Of a DNA stretch of 64,000 nt, positions 10,690-21,317 are shown piece by piece (the first letter of the stretch is position 1; every line of letters begins with the position of its first letter). Where the stretch lies: the NCBI GenBank assembly GCA_033032175.1, contig CM065317.1, positions 19,613,279 through 19,677,278 of the forward strand, given 5' to 3'. The position numbers and the translations under genes were made by a program. The stretch is from Saturnia japonica. Its lineage: Eukaryota > Arthropoda > Insecta > Lepidoptera > Saturniidae. The notes under the pieces are model-generated. The model was not told the DNA's origin. It worked only from the letters and a program-made list of their open reading frames with translations, and did not search any database.

Positions 10690-11967
10690 TTTAATCTAGA
10701 GGTTCTTGGCTTCGTCTAACAGTTCCTTGGAAACAGTGACTGATGGTTTTGTGATACTCGATATGTATGGATCTGATGTAAATAGAAGACTATGAAATAC
10801 GTTTTCATTCGTTACGGATCTACAGCACTTTCTAGCATGATATAATCTGATATTTTTGTAATCTTTATTACGAGATTCCTGGGCATCCTCAGATAAATTA
10901 CCAATAGGTAGAATAGCAAAATGTCTAATTAAACATTCCCCCCGTATTAAGATCTTATGTACTGAAGAACACATATATTTTGTTACATACAATTATTGTG
11001 CAGTAGCGCGAGTATAGCACTAAATATTTCTGGATTTACGGCAATACCGGATGCCAAAGTCTGAAGAATAACAGAACCTTTTAATAAGATCCTCATCAAC
11101 TCCTGTTATTTCTGAAGAACAATAGTAGTTCTCAAAAAAACGAGCTTTCTTGCCGAGGTTTATCAACGTGCAATCCTAATCGGCTTCGAAATAGACTTTG
11201 TACAAGTTTCTTTACATTTTTTATCTTCCGAATTTTTCTCGCACTCCATTTTTGAAACGAAAAATTATATGAAATGTGTAAAATTAACTCCATGCATGCA
11301 ACGTAGATAAGCCGTACCCCTAAGCATTCATATTATCTGGCTTTGAATCAATCTTCTCCAAATTATTCATCTCGCTTGGTTTAGCCCTACACACCGTACA
11401 CACAGCTCCAGAATTAGTGTCAGTAAGAACTTGTGTAACTTTTCCATCCACCATAACTAAGAATAGTTCGTGACTTATTTCAATTACCTGGTCCTCTTTG
11501 TATATCTTAGAACTTTCAAAATTATTAATTTGAGCCCGAATATCACCAACAACCGAACGGGTTTTCTCGGGTGTTTCTTTTGTAAATTCCATCAATTGGT
11601 CTGCAATAACGAACAGAAGAGCAAGCCAGATTTTGCCAAAAAACCTCTTTTATTTCTGTATCAGTCGGCTTTATTTGTACCAAAGACTATAAATAAGTTT
11701 GCATCTGCGACTAAAACACTTTCATTTGTTAAAACTTTTTTATATTCACTTTCGTCCCGATGAACCATCACATCCCCATTTGGTAAACACTACGTTAGCC
11801 GATTCGCAGTCTCCACTCTTGAACTGGTTATAAAAATAATCTAATTTTCCAAAAATCTCATGAATCAAATATAAAGAGATAAATTTTGATATATTTCGCA
11901 TTTTCCCCCTATCACGCATTTTCTTTATCAGGAAGGCAGATTCATGCAAAAAAAAATTTGTGTACAT
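10690..11967 (-). pseudogene. Transib transposase relic (RAG1-related superfamily)
   Basis: Read on the minus strand from 11967: a segment ending FTKWGCDGSSGRK, where the D is the expected first catalytic aspartate; then SEYKKVLTNE; then MEFTKETPEKTRSVVGDIRA through to VCTVCRAKPSEMN, a typical Cys pair; scattered weak matches including YGLSTLHAW; and a C-terminal block with SSVHKILIRGECLIRHFAIL, LPIGNLSEDAQESRNKDYKN, YHARKCCRSVTNENVFHSLL and SDPYISS. The order and motifs fit Transib transposases, the group from which RAG1 is thought to derive. Stops and frameshifts separate the blocks, and the region between about 10995 and 11320 is badly decayed. No heptamer-like terminal repeats were identified. 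Confidence 0.75.
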
Positions 11968-12752
11968 TGTAAAAAAAAAATTAACATAATTGTATTTATG
12001 CGTACAAATAAATGTAACTTGATAAATTCAATTGTCATTTCCATTTACCTCCTCTATATCCATACAAAATATCTAACAAACAAATAAAATTAAAATTTTT
12101 GAAAAATGATACCATTCCATTTCTTCTTATGTCGTTTATGACGTTTGTGTTTTCTTAAGACGTCACGTTCAACTATCGTCAGTAAACCGACTTTACAGAA
12201 ACCGATTTTTTTGCTCTGACTTTTGTATGAGCAGCTTTATGTGATGCTATCAAAATTACGACATAGGCAGTCATTGCTAATTGTCAAAGGTCTATTTAAA
12301 GTTTGTAATAAGCATAGGATATTAGATACTGTAAAAAAATTGTGTATCTCTCCAGTTTCTACATAATAGTCTAATTAAATGCTTTTTAAATAAAGTACTT
12401 AATAAACATTCGAACAATATATCACACTTACAGATTTGCATTCAAAATAAGACCATGTAAACTGGTAGCATTTTGTTCTACGCGCGAAAGCGCAAGGAAG
12501 GCGCGGCATGCAGCGGAGCAGCGGCGCGGCGGCGCGTCCGCGGTGCCATCTACGCAAGCCCTAAAGCGACTAATATAATCTTGTAGACAATTATAAAATT
12601 GATAAATCCTTATTTAAAAATCATACCAGATTGTTGAAGATTATTTATATTGTGCATGGAATTTATTGTCAGGCCTTATCAGTAAAAAAAAAGCAAAATA
12701 TATAAATATTTAATAAATTAAGTTTTCAAATACATTGATTATATTTCGAAAT
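11968..12752. other. Intergenic, with a GC-rich patch
   Basis: No coding signal. Bases 12480-12560 are strikingly GC-rich (CGCGCGAAAGCGCAAGGAAG and on to GGCGCGGCGGCGCG) and echo 10345-10370 on the other side of the Transib relic. Confidence 0.35.
12662..12667 (-). terminator. Polyadenylation signal for the minus-strand zinc-finger gene
   Basis: TTTATT on the plus strand (AATAAA on the minus strand) lies about 90 bases beyond the stop codon of the ZAD zinc-finger gene. Confidence 0.5.
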
Positions 12753-14120
12753 TTACAGCAATCTTTCTTTATGAGTACCAATCTTATGTCTAGCAAGATC
12801 ATTCTTTCTGTAAAACCCTCGGGAACATCTGTCACATGGGAATGGAATGTCCATACTGTGAACTTTAGCGGTGTGGAACTCTAGCATTGGTCGTGATGGA
12901 AAGCCTAACAAACAACCATCAATGGAGCACTTATATTTTTCAGTCTGCTTGTGCTTATAATTAATGTGCCGACCCAAAGCTTTCAACTCAAAAAAGCTGC
13001 TTGAACACAGCTCACATTTCAACGGTCTGTGGCCTGTATGTCTCCACATATGTACCTCAAAGTTTGGGAAACTTTTCAAACAAATATTGCAATATCCAGA
13101 CTTTTCTGAATGTTGAGTGTCTATATGTATCTTAAGATTACCTTTTAAGTTAAATTTACGGCCGCAATGATTACAGACAAACCGATTTGGTTCTCTATGC
13201 ACTCTTAAGTGCTTGTTTACATTACTTTGATATTTAAATGGTATATTACAGATAGGGCATGAGTATTTCTTCTCAGTGGTGTGAACTAACATATGATTTC
13301 GTAATTCTTCTTTGGTACAAAATGCTTTATCACATGTTGAGCAAGAGTGAGACCTTTCACCTCTATGACGTAATTGGTGCCTCAATAAACTGCTAGACTG
13401 GGAGAAACTTTTAGAACAAATATTGCACGCATATGGAGTTTCACCTGTATGTGTTCTCATATGAATAACTACATCTCGTTTACTGAAAAATCCTTTGCCA
13501 CAATGTTCACAAATGAAGTTTCTTTCTCTCTCCGGCTGATGATTTCTGTCAATATGCCTTTTTAAATTACTGCGATCCTTGTATCTCTTGTCACAAAATG
13601 AACATGAAAATGGCTTTTCATTTGTGTGGACTCTCATGTGAATAATTAATGCTGAACGTGTAGGGCATTTTCGATCGCAATCATGACACTGGTGATGACT
13701 AGAATGTTTATGCTTCAATCTTTTCTTATATCTTCTTTTTGTGGGAACTTCTTCAAACACCTCAGACTTTAAATTAAAACTGTCAGTTTCGTTTAAATCA
13801 TCGTATAGATTTTCATCTAGGTCAGACTTTACTTCCATTTTCGTTGGGCAATCGGGGAGAGTCGCGATGCCTTCTGATATAACATTTGATCGTAGTTTCT
13901 TGTCGGTATCTTCGCATTTAAGTATAAATTGGTAACAATTCAGCAATTCTTGCTCGCAGTATTCACAAACATGAGCAGGAAAGCCGTCACCTTCTTTTAT
14001 TTGTAAATTAGAACAGCAATACATTATTGTCGTGCTTAGTTGAATATCGTCAGAATTACCATGAAAAATGTACGATGTAGCGCCTGTTTTATAACATAAT
14101 CTACACAAATCGAGATTCAT
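12753..14120 (-). CDS. ZAD and C2H2 zinc-finger protein (ZAD-ZNF A)
   Basis: An intact 455-residue frame in one exon. Residues 1-75 form a ZAD zinc-binding dimerisation domain: CRLC near residue 6, and HVCEYCEQEL near residue 51. An acidic linker with a basic patch (TKRRYKKRLKHKHS) precedes eleven C2H2 fingers from about residue 143 to the end, several with TGE/H-type linkers such as RTHTGETPYAC. Finger 8 is short (NICLKSFPNFEVHMWRH) and finger 10 has a four-residue Cys spacing (CSIDGC). ZAD proteins are mostly sequence-specific nuclear DNA-binding factors in insects; the target is unknown. The start is the first ATG, directly before the ZAD. It shares finger order and both odd fingers with the plus-strand gene at 18528, so the two are paralogues arranged head to head. 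No disabling change was seen. Confidence 0.93.
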   Translation of the reverse strand: MNLDLCRLCYKTGATSYIFHGNSDDIQLSTTIMYCCSNLQIKEGDGFPAHVCEYCEQELLNCYQFILKCEDTDKKLRSNVISEGIATLPDCPTKMEVKSDLDENLYDDLNETDSFNLKSEVFEEVPTKRRYKKRLKHKHSSHHQCHDCDRKCPTRSALIIHMRVHTNEKPFSCSFCDKRYKDRSNLKRHIDRNHQPERERNFICEHCGKGFFSKRDVVIHMRTHTGETPYACNICSKSFSQSSSLLRHQLRHRGERSHSCSTCDKAFCTKEELRNHMLVHTTEKKYSCPICNIPFKYQSNVNKHLRVHREPNRFVCNHCGRKFNLKGNLKIHIDTQHSEKSGYCNICLKSFPNFEVHMWRHTGHRPLKCELCSSSFFELKALGRHINYKHKQTEKYKCSIDGCLLGFPSRPMLEFHTAKVHSMDIPFPCDRCSRGFYRKNDLARHKIGTHKERLL

Positions 14121-14402
14121 AACTATGATACGAAACTAAGCTTTACAAAAGAAAATTAGAATGGTTATATTTACTATTTTTGCAATTTGGTATTTTTACT
14201 ATTTTTCATAAGATACGTTTGTTTTGGTTGGTAAAAAATTGACAAGTAGGGATGTAAAAATTGATTTTAATTAAAATCGATTAGATATTAAATAACGAAG
14301 AAAAAATACATGAATAAAATGCTTGATTTAAATCTTTTTTAAATAAATAAACCACTTGTATCATACTTGTATCGTTTATAAACATAGACCAATATCTTAT
14401 AA

Positions 14403-15792
14403 AGTTCTGTCATATTAATTTGACAGCGCTTGAAAAATCAATTCCACAGATTACTAATAGTTCAAATTCCGAAGTCTGTTCTAAAAAATCTAGACATTCA
14501 GCAGTTCCTTGGTGGAATGAGAGTTGTGCTTCAGCTGTTAAAGATTGTAAAGAGGCTTACTTAAATTACAAATGTAAAAAGATTCAAGCATTAATAAAAA
14601 TAATTTTCAAACGAGAAAAAAATAACAGTTGGCAAAAATTCTGGTAAAAGTTAACTCGTTTATCTTCTGTTTCTAAAATTTGGCAAATTATGCGCAAATT
14701 TAATAAAACCTTCCCTTCATCTTCTAAATATAATAGAGCTGTCACTCCTTGGATTAGCGATTTCTTGAGTAAATACACTCCTGATTTCGTCGAAGTTCCT
14801 CTTTGTTTGCAATTTCGTGAGTCTAATAATAGCAGTAACTCTTTTCAAACTCGAAGAATTAAATTCGGCTATTAATTCTAGAAAAGATACAGTCTGTGGA
14901 TTCGATGGTTTTTCATACAAATTGTTTAAAATGTTGTCCTCACAAAAATAGTCAAAATTTTTGTGTGTGTTTTAAAGTTCTTATTGTACGCCTCTCTTAT
15001 CCCAAAGGAATGGAAAACGGATTTGTTAGTACCTGCACTTAAGCTCGATAAAGATCCCAACAGTCCTGACTCATATCGTCCAATAACGTTAACGTCTTGT
15101 GTTGGCAAAATATTTGAAGAGATTTTAAAATTACAACTCGAATTTTATATCGAACTTATGTTCGATTCATTTGTTATCTAACAATCAATATGCTTTCGGA
15201 GCGGATTTTCAGCTCGCGAAAGTATAGCTCATTATTTTACAGATATTAATTCAGCTTCTAATGAAAACCAACACGTTGGATGTGTCTTCTTCGATCTTGT
15301 GGGAGCTTTTAATAATGTGAACATTAATGTGTTATCTGCTTCTCTGCTGAATATTGGCATTCACGTGAAATTTGTCCGATGGATATATAATTTTCTTAAC
15401 CGTAGAGAAGTCTTTGTAAAATAATATGATAGAGTTTATGGACTCCGACTTTCTTTCAAAGGTGTGTGTCAAGGAGGCATCTTAAGCCCTCTATTGTATA
15501 TCCTTTAAATATATAAACTTAACATAATTCTGGGTTTTGATGTGGTTAATTTGCAATTTGCTGATTATTTCGTCATATACTGTAGCGGTGATGATTTGAT
15601 GTAAACTGAAACTAAGTTAAATGGTGTTTTACAACGCCTGTATAATTATTTTTGCTGTTTGGATTTAGAAATTAATCCACATAAAAGTAAAATTGTAATA
15701 TTTTCTAAAAAAAGATAGTTACTTCTGAATTATCGATCTTTTATCATAAAATTAAAATTCCTATTGAGACTACGGTTAAATTCTTAGGTGTC
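14403..15792 (+). pseudogene. I-type LINE reverse transcriptase remnant
   Basis: Recognisable blocks in shifting frames: PWWNESCASAVKDCKEAYLN at 14507, IPKEWKTDLLVPALKL with SYRPITLTSCVGKIFEEI at about 15000-15125, FFDLVGAFNNV for motif A (second Asp changed to Asn), VCQGGILSPLLY for motif B, QFADYFVIY for motif C (the expected DD reads DY), and LEINPHKSKIVIFSKK with TVKFLGVS just before the break at 15792. Both changes in the catalytic motifs, plus internal stops, rule out activity. Confidence 0.75.
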
Positions 15793-15797
15793 TCTGA

Positions 15798-16839
15798 ATG
15801 ACCCCCATCATCGTGGTGGCCCGGTGCACGAAGATCATGCTGGATGACAAGATAATCGAGAAGGTGAAAACTGTATCGAGGATCTTAAATCCTACAGCGG
15901 TAGAAAGCACTGAAGCGATACCTACGATCGAGTGGACAAACGGAGTCCCGGGCTGCGGGAAGACAACATGGCTAGTGAAGAACTTTAATGGAGAGAGATA
16001 CTGCGCCGTCGCGACCACTACAACCGAGGCAGCAAAAGACCTTCAGGAAAAACTGGTGCAGACGCACGGCAGCAAAGCCGAGAAGAGAGCGCGTACTATG
16101 GCCTCTATACTCGTAAATTGTTTTAAGGAGTCCGAGAAACGTCCGCGTTTAATCGTAGACGAGGCTATGATGAACCATTTTGGGGCAATCCTGACTGCCG
16201 CCCGGCTGGCGGGTGCTAGCGAAATCCTCCTCATTCGTGACTTCAACCTGCTTCCCTACATCGACCGGGAGAACCTCTTCGAGATGTCCTACTGCCGACC
16301 AACTACAGTTGCCGAAATACCTAAACAGCTTCTCTGCGCCCACAGGAACCCGATGGATGTGGCCTACGCGTTTAGTGTGGTCTATGACGGTATATACGCA
16401 TCGAAATCGACAGTGAGATCTTTGAGACTCGAGGGTTACTCGGGCGCGCAAATACCCCCAAACCCTCCCGATACCCTCTACCTGGTGCACACTCATGTGG
16501 AGAAGAAAGCTCTAATCAGCAAGTGATTCGGGATAGGGGTGGGGTCGCGCGTCCTGACTATTCATGAGTCCCAGGAATTAACCTTCAAATTAGTGGTGAT
16601 CCTCCTGACCAAGGGGAGGAAACTACAGATCCACGATAGTGTATCCCACGCTATCGTGGCTGTTTCGAGGCACACCGAGACCTGTGTCTATTATACCAAA
16701 GTAGCCGAGGACGCGATTGGCAGTTTCATCCGTCCAGCGGTGAGTGCCACGGCGAAAGACACTGTGGACTAAAACCTAAGGATGGCAATGAAACATGGCG
16801 ACGTCAATGTCATTAAGACTTTAATAATCTCTAATACCT
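15798..16839 (+). pseudogene. Endogenous viral element: superfamily 1 helicase of a virga-/nege-like positive-strand RNA virus
   Basis: One frame runs from ATG 15798 to TAA 16770-16772 with a single internal TGA at 16524-16526; it then stays open a further 21 codons to about 16839. Helicase motifs in order: Walker A GVPGCGKTT (residues 49-57), Walker B IVDEA (119-123), a motif III region IRDFNLLPYIDR (146-157) in which the usual Gly and Gln read Arg and Leu, LLCAHRNPMDVAYAF, then past the stop TIHESQELTF and HAIVAVSRHT, matching motifs V and VI. This set is the Viral_helicase1 type of alphavirus-like replicase polyproteins; no methyltransferase or polymerase part is present. Base composition is clearly GC-richer than the flanking LINE, which resumes afterwards. 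The piece is a fragment with a nonsense codon. Host expression or co-option is unknown. Virga/nege assignment is by resemblance only. Confidence 0.8.
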
Positions 16840-17840
16840 AACCCTAAAATTTCAAAAAATTCTTTGCTTTCTAAATTTAAACTCAGTTCTGGTACTTATC
16901 TTACCAATCATATAAATGATGTGTTGAATATTTTAAATTGCTACGATATTTAAAAAAATTGTACCTTACTCTGCTATGATGAGAGTATGAAAGCAAGTTT
17001 AATAAAATGAAAATAGATATTGATAGAAAATTGTGTACGAAACATGATGTCTACAGCAAGCTTTCTGAGTTGCGAGAATACAGACAGGTATACACTGATG
17101 GAGCGAAGTCTGAAAATAAATTGTCTATGGCTGTATATGATATTTTAACAGCTCGAGTCGGGCATGGCTTGAAATTGCCGGATGTAACAAGTATACCTAT
17201 ATACTGCAGAGGCGTGTGCAATTATTGCTTCATTGGAATATGTAGAACATAAGGTTCAAACTAACCCTAGCTGGATAAATTGGATCATACTTACAGATAG
17301 CATGAGTGTATTATTGGCTTTACTAAATCCATCATACACATCTGGTACTCATTATTTGTTATTCATGATATTCTTAAAAAATATTACATACTCACAACTC
17401 AATATAACTTAGATCTAGTCTTATTCTGGGCCCCATCTCATGTGGGCGTTATTGGCAATGAACAAGCACATTATTTGGACAAGCAAATTACTAACACTTC
17501 TGATGCAGTATCGTACAAAAATATTAAAATTCCTGTTTTTCATTGTCTCGTTTTGGTCAAGAAAGAAATACATGATAAATGGCTTCGTCACTGGGAAGAA
17601 ATTCTTCATCGGAAATGACTATGGTACAGAGAAATTAATCAAAATATTAAAGCACCATGGTTTTGTAAAGACAAATATGTCAATAGACGATTTTATACAA
17701 CAATATGTCGCTTGCGAATTGGTCATGGCAGATTTAACGAGCATCTCTATAGAATGAATATTATAACATCTCCATCTTGCACCTATTGTAATTCTGGTTT
17801 ACCTCAATCTTTGGAACACATATTTTTTGAGTGCACATGC
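16840..17840 (+). pseudogene. I-type LINE RNase H domain and C-terminal remnant
   Basis: LINE sequence resumes after the viral piece. RNase H landmarks are VYTDGAKS (near 17090), a TDSMSVLLAL block (near 17295) and FWAPSHVGVIGNEQAH (17425-17470), split by a stop and frameshifts. A region resembling the usual Cys/His-rich tail follows, with CTYCNSGLPQSLEHIFFECT at about 17778-17837. An RNase H domain places the LINE in the I/R1-type group rather than Jockey. Non-functional. Confidence 0.7.
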
Positions 17841-18527
17841 TTTACTATACCATGACTGGTTTTTATTAACGACTTGTTATAAATGTTTAAGGAAATGCTG
17901 ACAGTATCTCGGGCTCTTTGCAAGAAATTTTGAAGAATCAGCAGTGTTATTGTTCCGTATGCAACTACATATGGTCTACAATTGAAGATGTTTAATTGTA
18001 CTACAGAAAAAGGATTAGAAAGTTTCTTCTTTATGAAGATATACATAGAAAAAGACTATGACTTTGGCTTTGTAAAAATTTAGAAAACTGGATACTACTT
18101 TATACATAATATAGAGAATATTCAAGACATGGCTATGGCCTTTGTTAACATTGATTTGAACGCAGAAAAATTGCAGACATGCTTTCGGCCTGTATACAAA
18201 AAAATACATATGACAAGGCTAAAGAGCCTTTTAGCTTGAACTTGGAATAAAAAAGCATCCGACTTGGCTGCATGGTCTTAGATACCTTTGCCTTTAAGCT
18301 CTTTCACGAAGAAAGGGAAGAAATATACCAAAAAAAAAAAGAAAGCGTCTTGCGTCAAGCGAAACACAAATGTCAAAGTTTGTGGGTAAACAAATAAAAA
18401 TTTATACAAACTTAGGTCATAAAATAATATATTAAAAACTTACTTATGTACGCAAATACCTATTTAAATAAATTTCATTTTCGTATCTAAGATATCTTAT
18501 ATATTATAGTGATACAAAAAAGTAATT

Positions 18528-20147
18528 ATGGTCACAGAATTATGTCGCGTATGTCTTATTAAAACCGGCATTTTCTGTGTCTTCGACAAACAAGATGAAT
18601 TACAATATAACGAAAAAATTATGAAGTGCGTGAATATTACTATAACTAAGGGCGATGGCATGCCAGACTCCATCTGTGAAACGTGCGCTGGAGATCTTTC
18701 GGTCACTTACGAGTTCATTACCAAGTGCAAAACATCAGAGTCTGCCCTGCGTTGTCTTTCTCTCGATAATAATCAACCAAATTATGAGTTCAAAGAAGAA
18801 AACGTAGAAGCATCTGATGATTTTATCTATTCTACTCTTGATCAAAAGGCAGACCTATCTGGTGATTTTACTTGTTCTGCTTTTGATAATACAGTTCCTA
18901 GCAATGAAATTAGAGCTAAGAAAACTGAAAAAAGGAAAAAAAGGAAATTAGACTCAGTTGCATGTGATATTTGTGGATTTAAAGCCTCATGTTATTCAAT
19001 TTTGGAAAGTCACATGCAGGTACATACTAAAGATAGACTGTTTACTTGTAATATATGTGACTCGACTTTTATCTTAGAGAAAATGCTATTCCACCATATG
19101 GAGTACAGGCATGATAAAGTTTTACATAGGAGAAATACAGGTTATGCAAAGAAGCCTAGACCAAAAATGGGACCTATACAATGTGTTGTGTGCGGATTAA
19201 TGGTTCAAAGCAAATCTGCAATGGAAGCACACAACCGCACCCACACTGGAGAGAAACCGTTCAGGTGTGATGTATGTGATATGACATTCAATGTAAAAGG
19301 TTCACTCAAGAAGCATATTGAAACACATCATTTGGAAAGGGAAAGAAAATTTATATGCGAAACTTGTGGCTGTAGTTTCTTTCGTAAATGTGAAATTATA
19401 GCACATATAAGAAGACACACGGATGAAAGACCGTACACATGTGAACTTTGTTCAAAATCATTTCGACAAATTTCTTCATTGATACGTCACAAATATTCAC
19501 ATACCGGTGAGCGTAGACAATCATGCCCCATATGTCTAAAAATGTTTTATGACAAATCAGCTATCCGGAAGCACTTGTCAGTTCATAGTGATGAAAGAAA
19601 ATACAGCTGTCACCTCTGCAACAAATCAGTTAAGAGTAAAGGGTCATTAGCAACACATTTAAAGTTGCACTCCAATGAGAAACAAAATATATGTAATTTT
19701 TGTGGTATGGCATTCTCCCTAAAAGGCAACCTCCAGACACATATACGTAGGAAGCATTCAGAAAAGTCTGGCCCATGTTTGGTATGTATGAAAACGTTTC
19801 CAGATTTAGAGGTGCACATGCGTAAACATACTGGTGAGAAACCATTTGCATGCAAGTTGTGTGACCAAGCTTATGCAACAAAGCGCAGTCTGTCATACCA
19901 CATTATATTCAAACATGAAAATGCTGAAAAATTTAAATGTTCAATTGGTGAATGTACAAAGACTTTCCCTACTGGGAAGCTGCTGGAAATACACCTTATT
20001 AAATACCATACAAATCACACACCGTACATCTGCCCACATTGCTCAAGAGGCTTTTTCCGTACCAGTGATCTTACAAGACATCTGAAGGGCAGTCATATGG
20101 ACACAACTAATATTACTTTAAAAACCAATATCCTGGAAATAAAATAA
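18528..20147 (+). CDS. ZAD and C2H2 zinc-finger protein (ZAD-ZNF B)
   Basis: An intact 539-residue single-exon frame. It opens with a ZAD (CRVC at residues 6-9; SICETCAGDLSVTYEF near 49-64), then an acidic linker and a Lys/Arg patch (KKTEKRKKRKLDS), then thirteen C2H2 fingers from about residue 145 to 530. It shares with ZAD-ZNF A the short finger (CMKTFPDLEVHMRKH), the wide-spaced finger (CSIGEC) and the last finger ending in a RH-x-x-GSH/GTH pattern, so the two arose by duplication; B carries extra fingers near its N-terminus. Predicted nuclear DNA-binding regulator with unknown target. ATG 18528 directly precedes the ZAD. An AATAAA overlaps the stop (20143-20148) and others follow at 20376 and 20526. 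Confidence 0.93.
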   Translation: MVTELCRVCLIKTGIFCVFDKQDELQYNEKIMKCVNITITKGDGMPDSICETCAGDLSVTYEFITKCKTSESALRCLSLDNNQPNYEFKEENVEASDDFIYSTLDQKADLSGDFTCSAFDNTVPSNEIRAKKTEKRKKRKLDSVACDICGFKASCYSILESHMQVHTKDRLFTCNICDSTFILEKMLFHHMEYRHDKVLHRRNTGYAKKPRPKMGPIQCVVCGLMVQSKSAMEAHNRTHTGEKPFRCDVCDMTFNVKGSLKKHIETHHLERERKFICETCGCSFFRKCEIIAHIRRHTDERPYTCELCSKSFRQISSLIRHKYSHTGERRQSCPICLKMFYDKSAIRKHLSVHSDERKYSCHLCNKSVKSKGSLATHLKLHSNEKQNICNFCGMAFSLKGNLQTHIRRKHSEKSGPCLVCMKTFPDLEVHMRKHTGEKPFACKLCDQAYATKRSLSYHIIFKHENAEKFKCSIGECTKTFPTGKLLEIHLIKYHTNHTPYICPHCSRGFFRTSDLTRHLKGSHMDTTNITLKTNILEIK

Positions 20148-20990
20148 ACAGGCTACTTTATTTCTAACTTTAATTGAGTTATTTTTGATACTAATAATTT
20201 GAGTAAACTTATGTGAAGTGAAATTCTTAAAAAATCTCATTAAAATGATCAAACTTTATGTTCATTTGCATATAAATAATCATTATGAGTATTACTAAAG
20301 TTCTATCATATATTACGGATGTAGATGAAGACTGAATATATTTACATAATCAACAATACTAGTCATATAATAAGAAATAAAATAACTAGGTTAATAGGAG
20401 AAAATGTGATGTGAATCATTTAAAGAAATATGAACTTTGTTATAAGGCAATAATATTGTATTTTATTTAAAATATTTCTACAGTACTTTAAATTAAAGTC
20501 AACCCTTATAATTTAATATAAATGCAATAAAAAAAATCTATACTCATTAACATAAGTAAACCCTTTATTGAATGAAGTTTTAATTTTTTCTAGTGAATAA
20601 CTGAGAAATAGTTTGATTTAACTATTTTAAATAAGTGAATCACATGCAATATGTAAATCATATATGTATTTCAATAATACAGTTATCACTTATCACAATA
20701 GTGTGATACTTAAAGAAGTGAGTTACATAATTTGTTATTTATGTTGATGCTTGTAACTTTGCTCACATGAAAATGCTTTTGTTATTACACCAGAACAACA
20801 TATTTGTGTGGAATAATATTGTCCTACCTAATTAAAGCTGGACTTTATGAACTTCACTCATATAAATAGTTTCCTCTCCACTGGTCAAGATAAAATCCTA
20901 CACCTGTATAATTATAATAAAATGTATTTATTACACAATATGTATGTGTAAATTTTAGCATAAGTTTCTGTTGCATTTATTTACAATTAG
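20148..20990. other. 3' UTR and AT-rich spacer
   Basis: Nothing beyond the polyadenylation hexamers is visible. Confidence 0.4.
20376..20531 (+). terminator. Polyadenylation signals for ZAD-ZNF B
   Basis: AATAAA hexamers at 20376-20381 and 20526-20531 lie about 230 and 380 bases past the stop. Confidence 0.4.
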
Positions 20991-21317
20991 CAGTGGGCGA
21001 TTATGAGATATACTAATGTAATCATTTGATTATGAAGATATCTCAATTATAGCCATTAGTAATTACTAGTTTTAGTATATATTTTGATGATGTGATCTTT
21101 CATAATCGAATTACCATTATTAATTACTAATGCTTTTTACTAATATTAGTAGTTACTAATTTGATAGAATTAGTAATTAATACGACCGAACAACCTTTTT
21201 TTTTTAATTAATTGGTAATATATGTTCTTATAAAGAACTTTGTTTACGACTGCGCGACCTTTTTTTTTTAAATAAGTACATATCTCAATCCAGTCCTCAT
21301 TCATAATCGCCCACCTC
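20991..21317. mobile_element. hAT-like MITE
   Basis: The left end CAGTGGGCGATTATGA is matched in inverted orientation by TCATAATCGCCCACCTC at 21301-21317. The CAG start and GC-rich terminal bases suit the hAT superfamily. The body is AT-rich with repeated TAGTAATTA-type blocks and two T runs (21197, 21262) and has no coding capacity. The flanking 8-mers do not match, so the target duplication is lost or the border is off by a few bases. Confidence 0.65.

Larger units (their letters stand above)
14403..18342 (+). mobile_element. 5'-truncated I-type LINE, interrupted by a viral insertion
   Basis: RT remnants (14403-15792), RNase H remnants (about 16990-17460) and a C-terminal zinc-knuckle-like stretch lie in the order seen in I-clade LINEs, followed by an A-rich end at 18331-18340 that marks the 3' terminus. 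Many stops and frameshifts show old age. The unit fills the space between the two ZAD-ZNF genes. Bases 15798 to about 16839 are foreign to it. Confidence 0.75.

Noticed and set aside
16043..16496. Minus-strand frames opposite the viral helicase
   Set aside because: The plus-strand frame carries ordered helicase motifs; the antisense frames are shadows.
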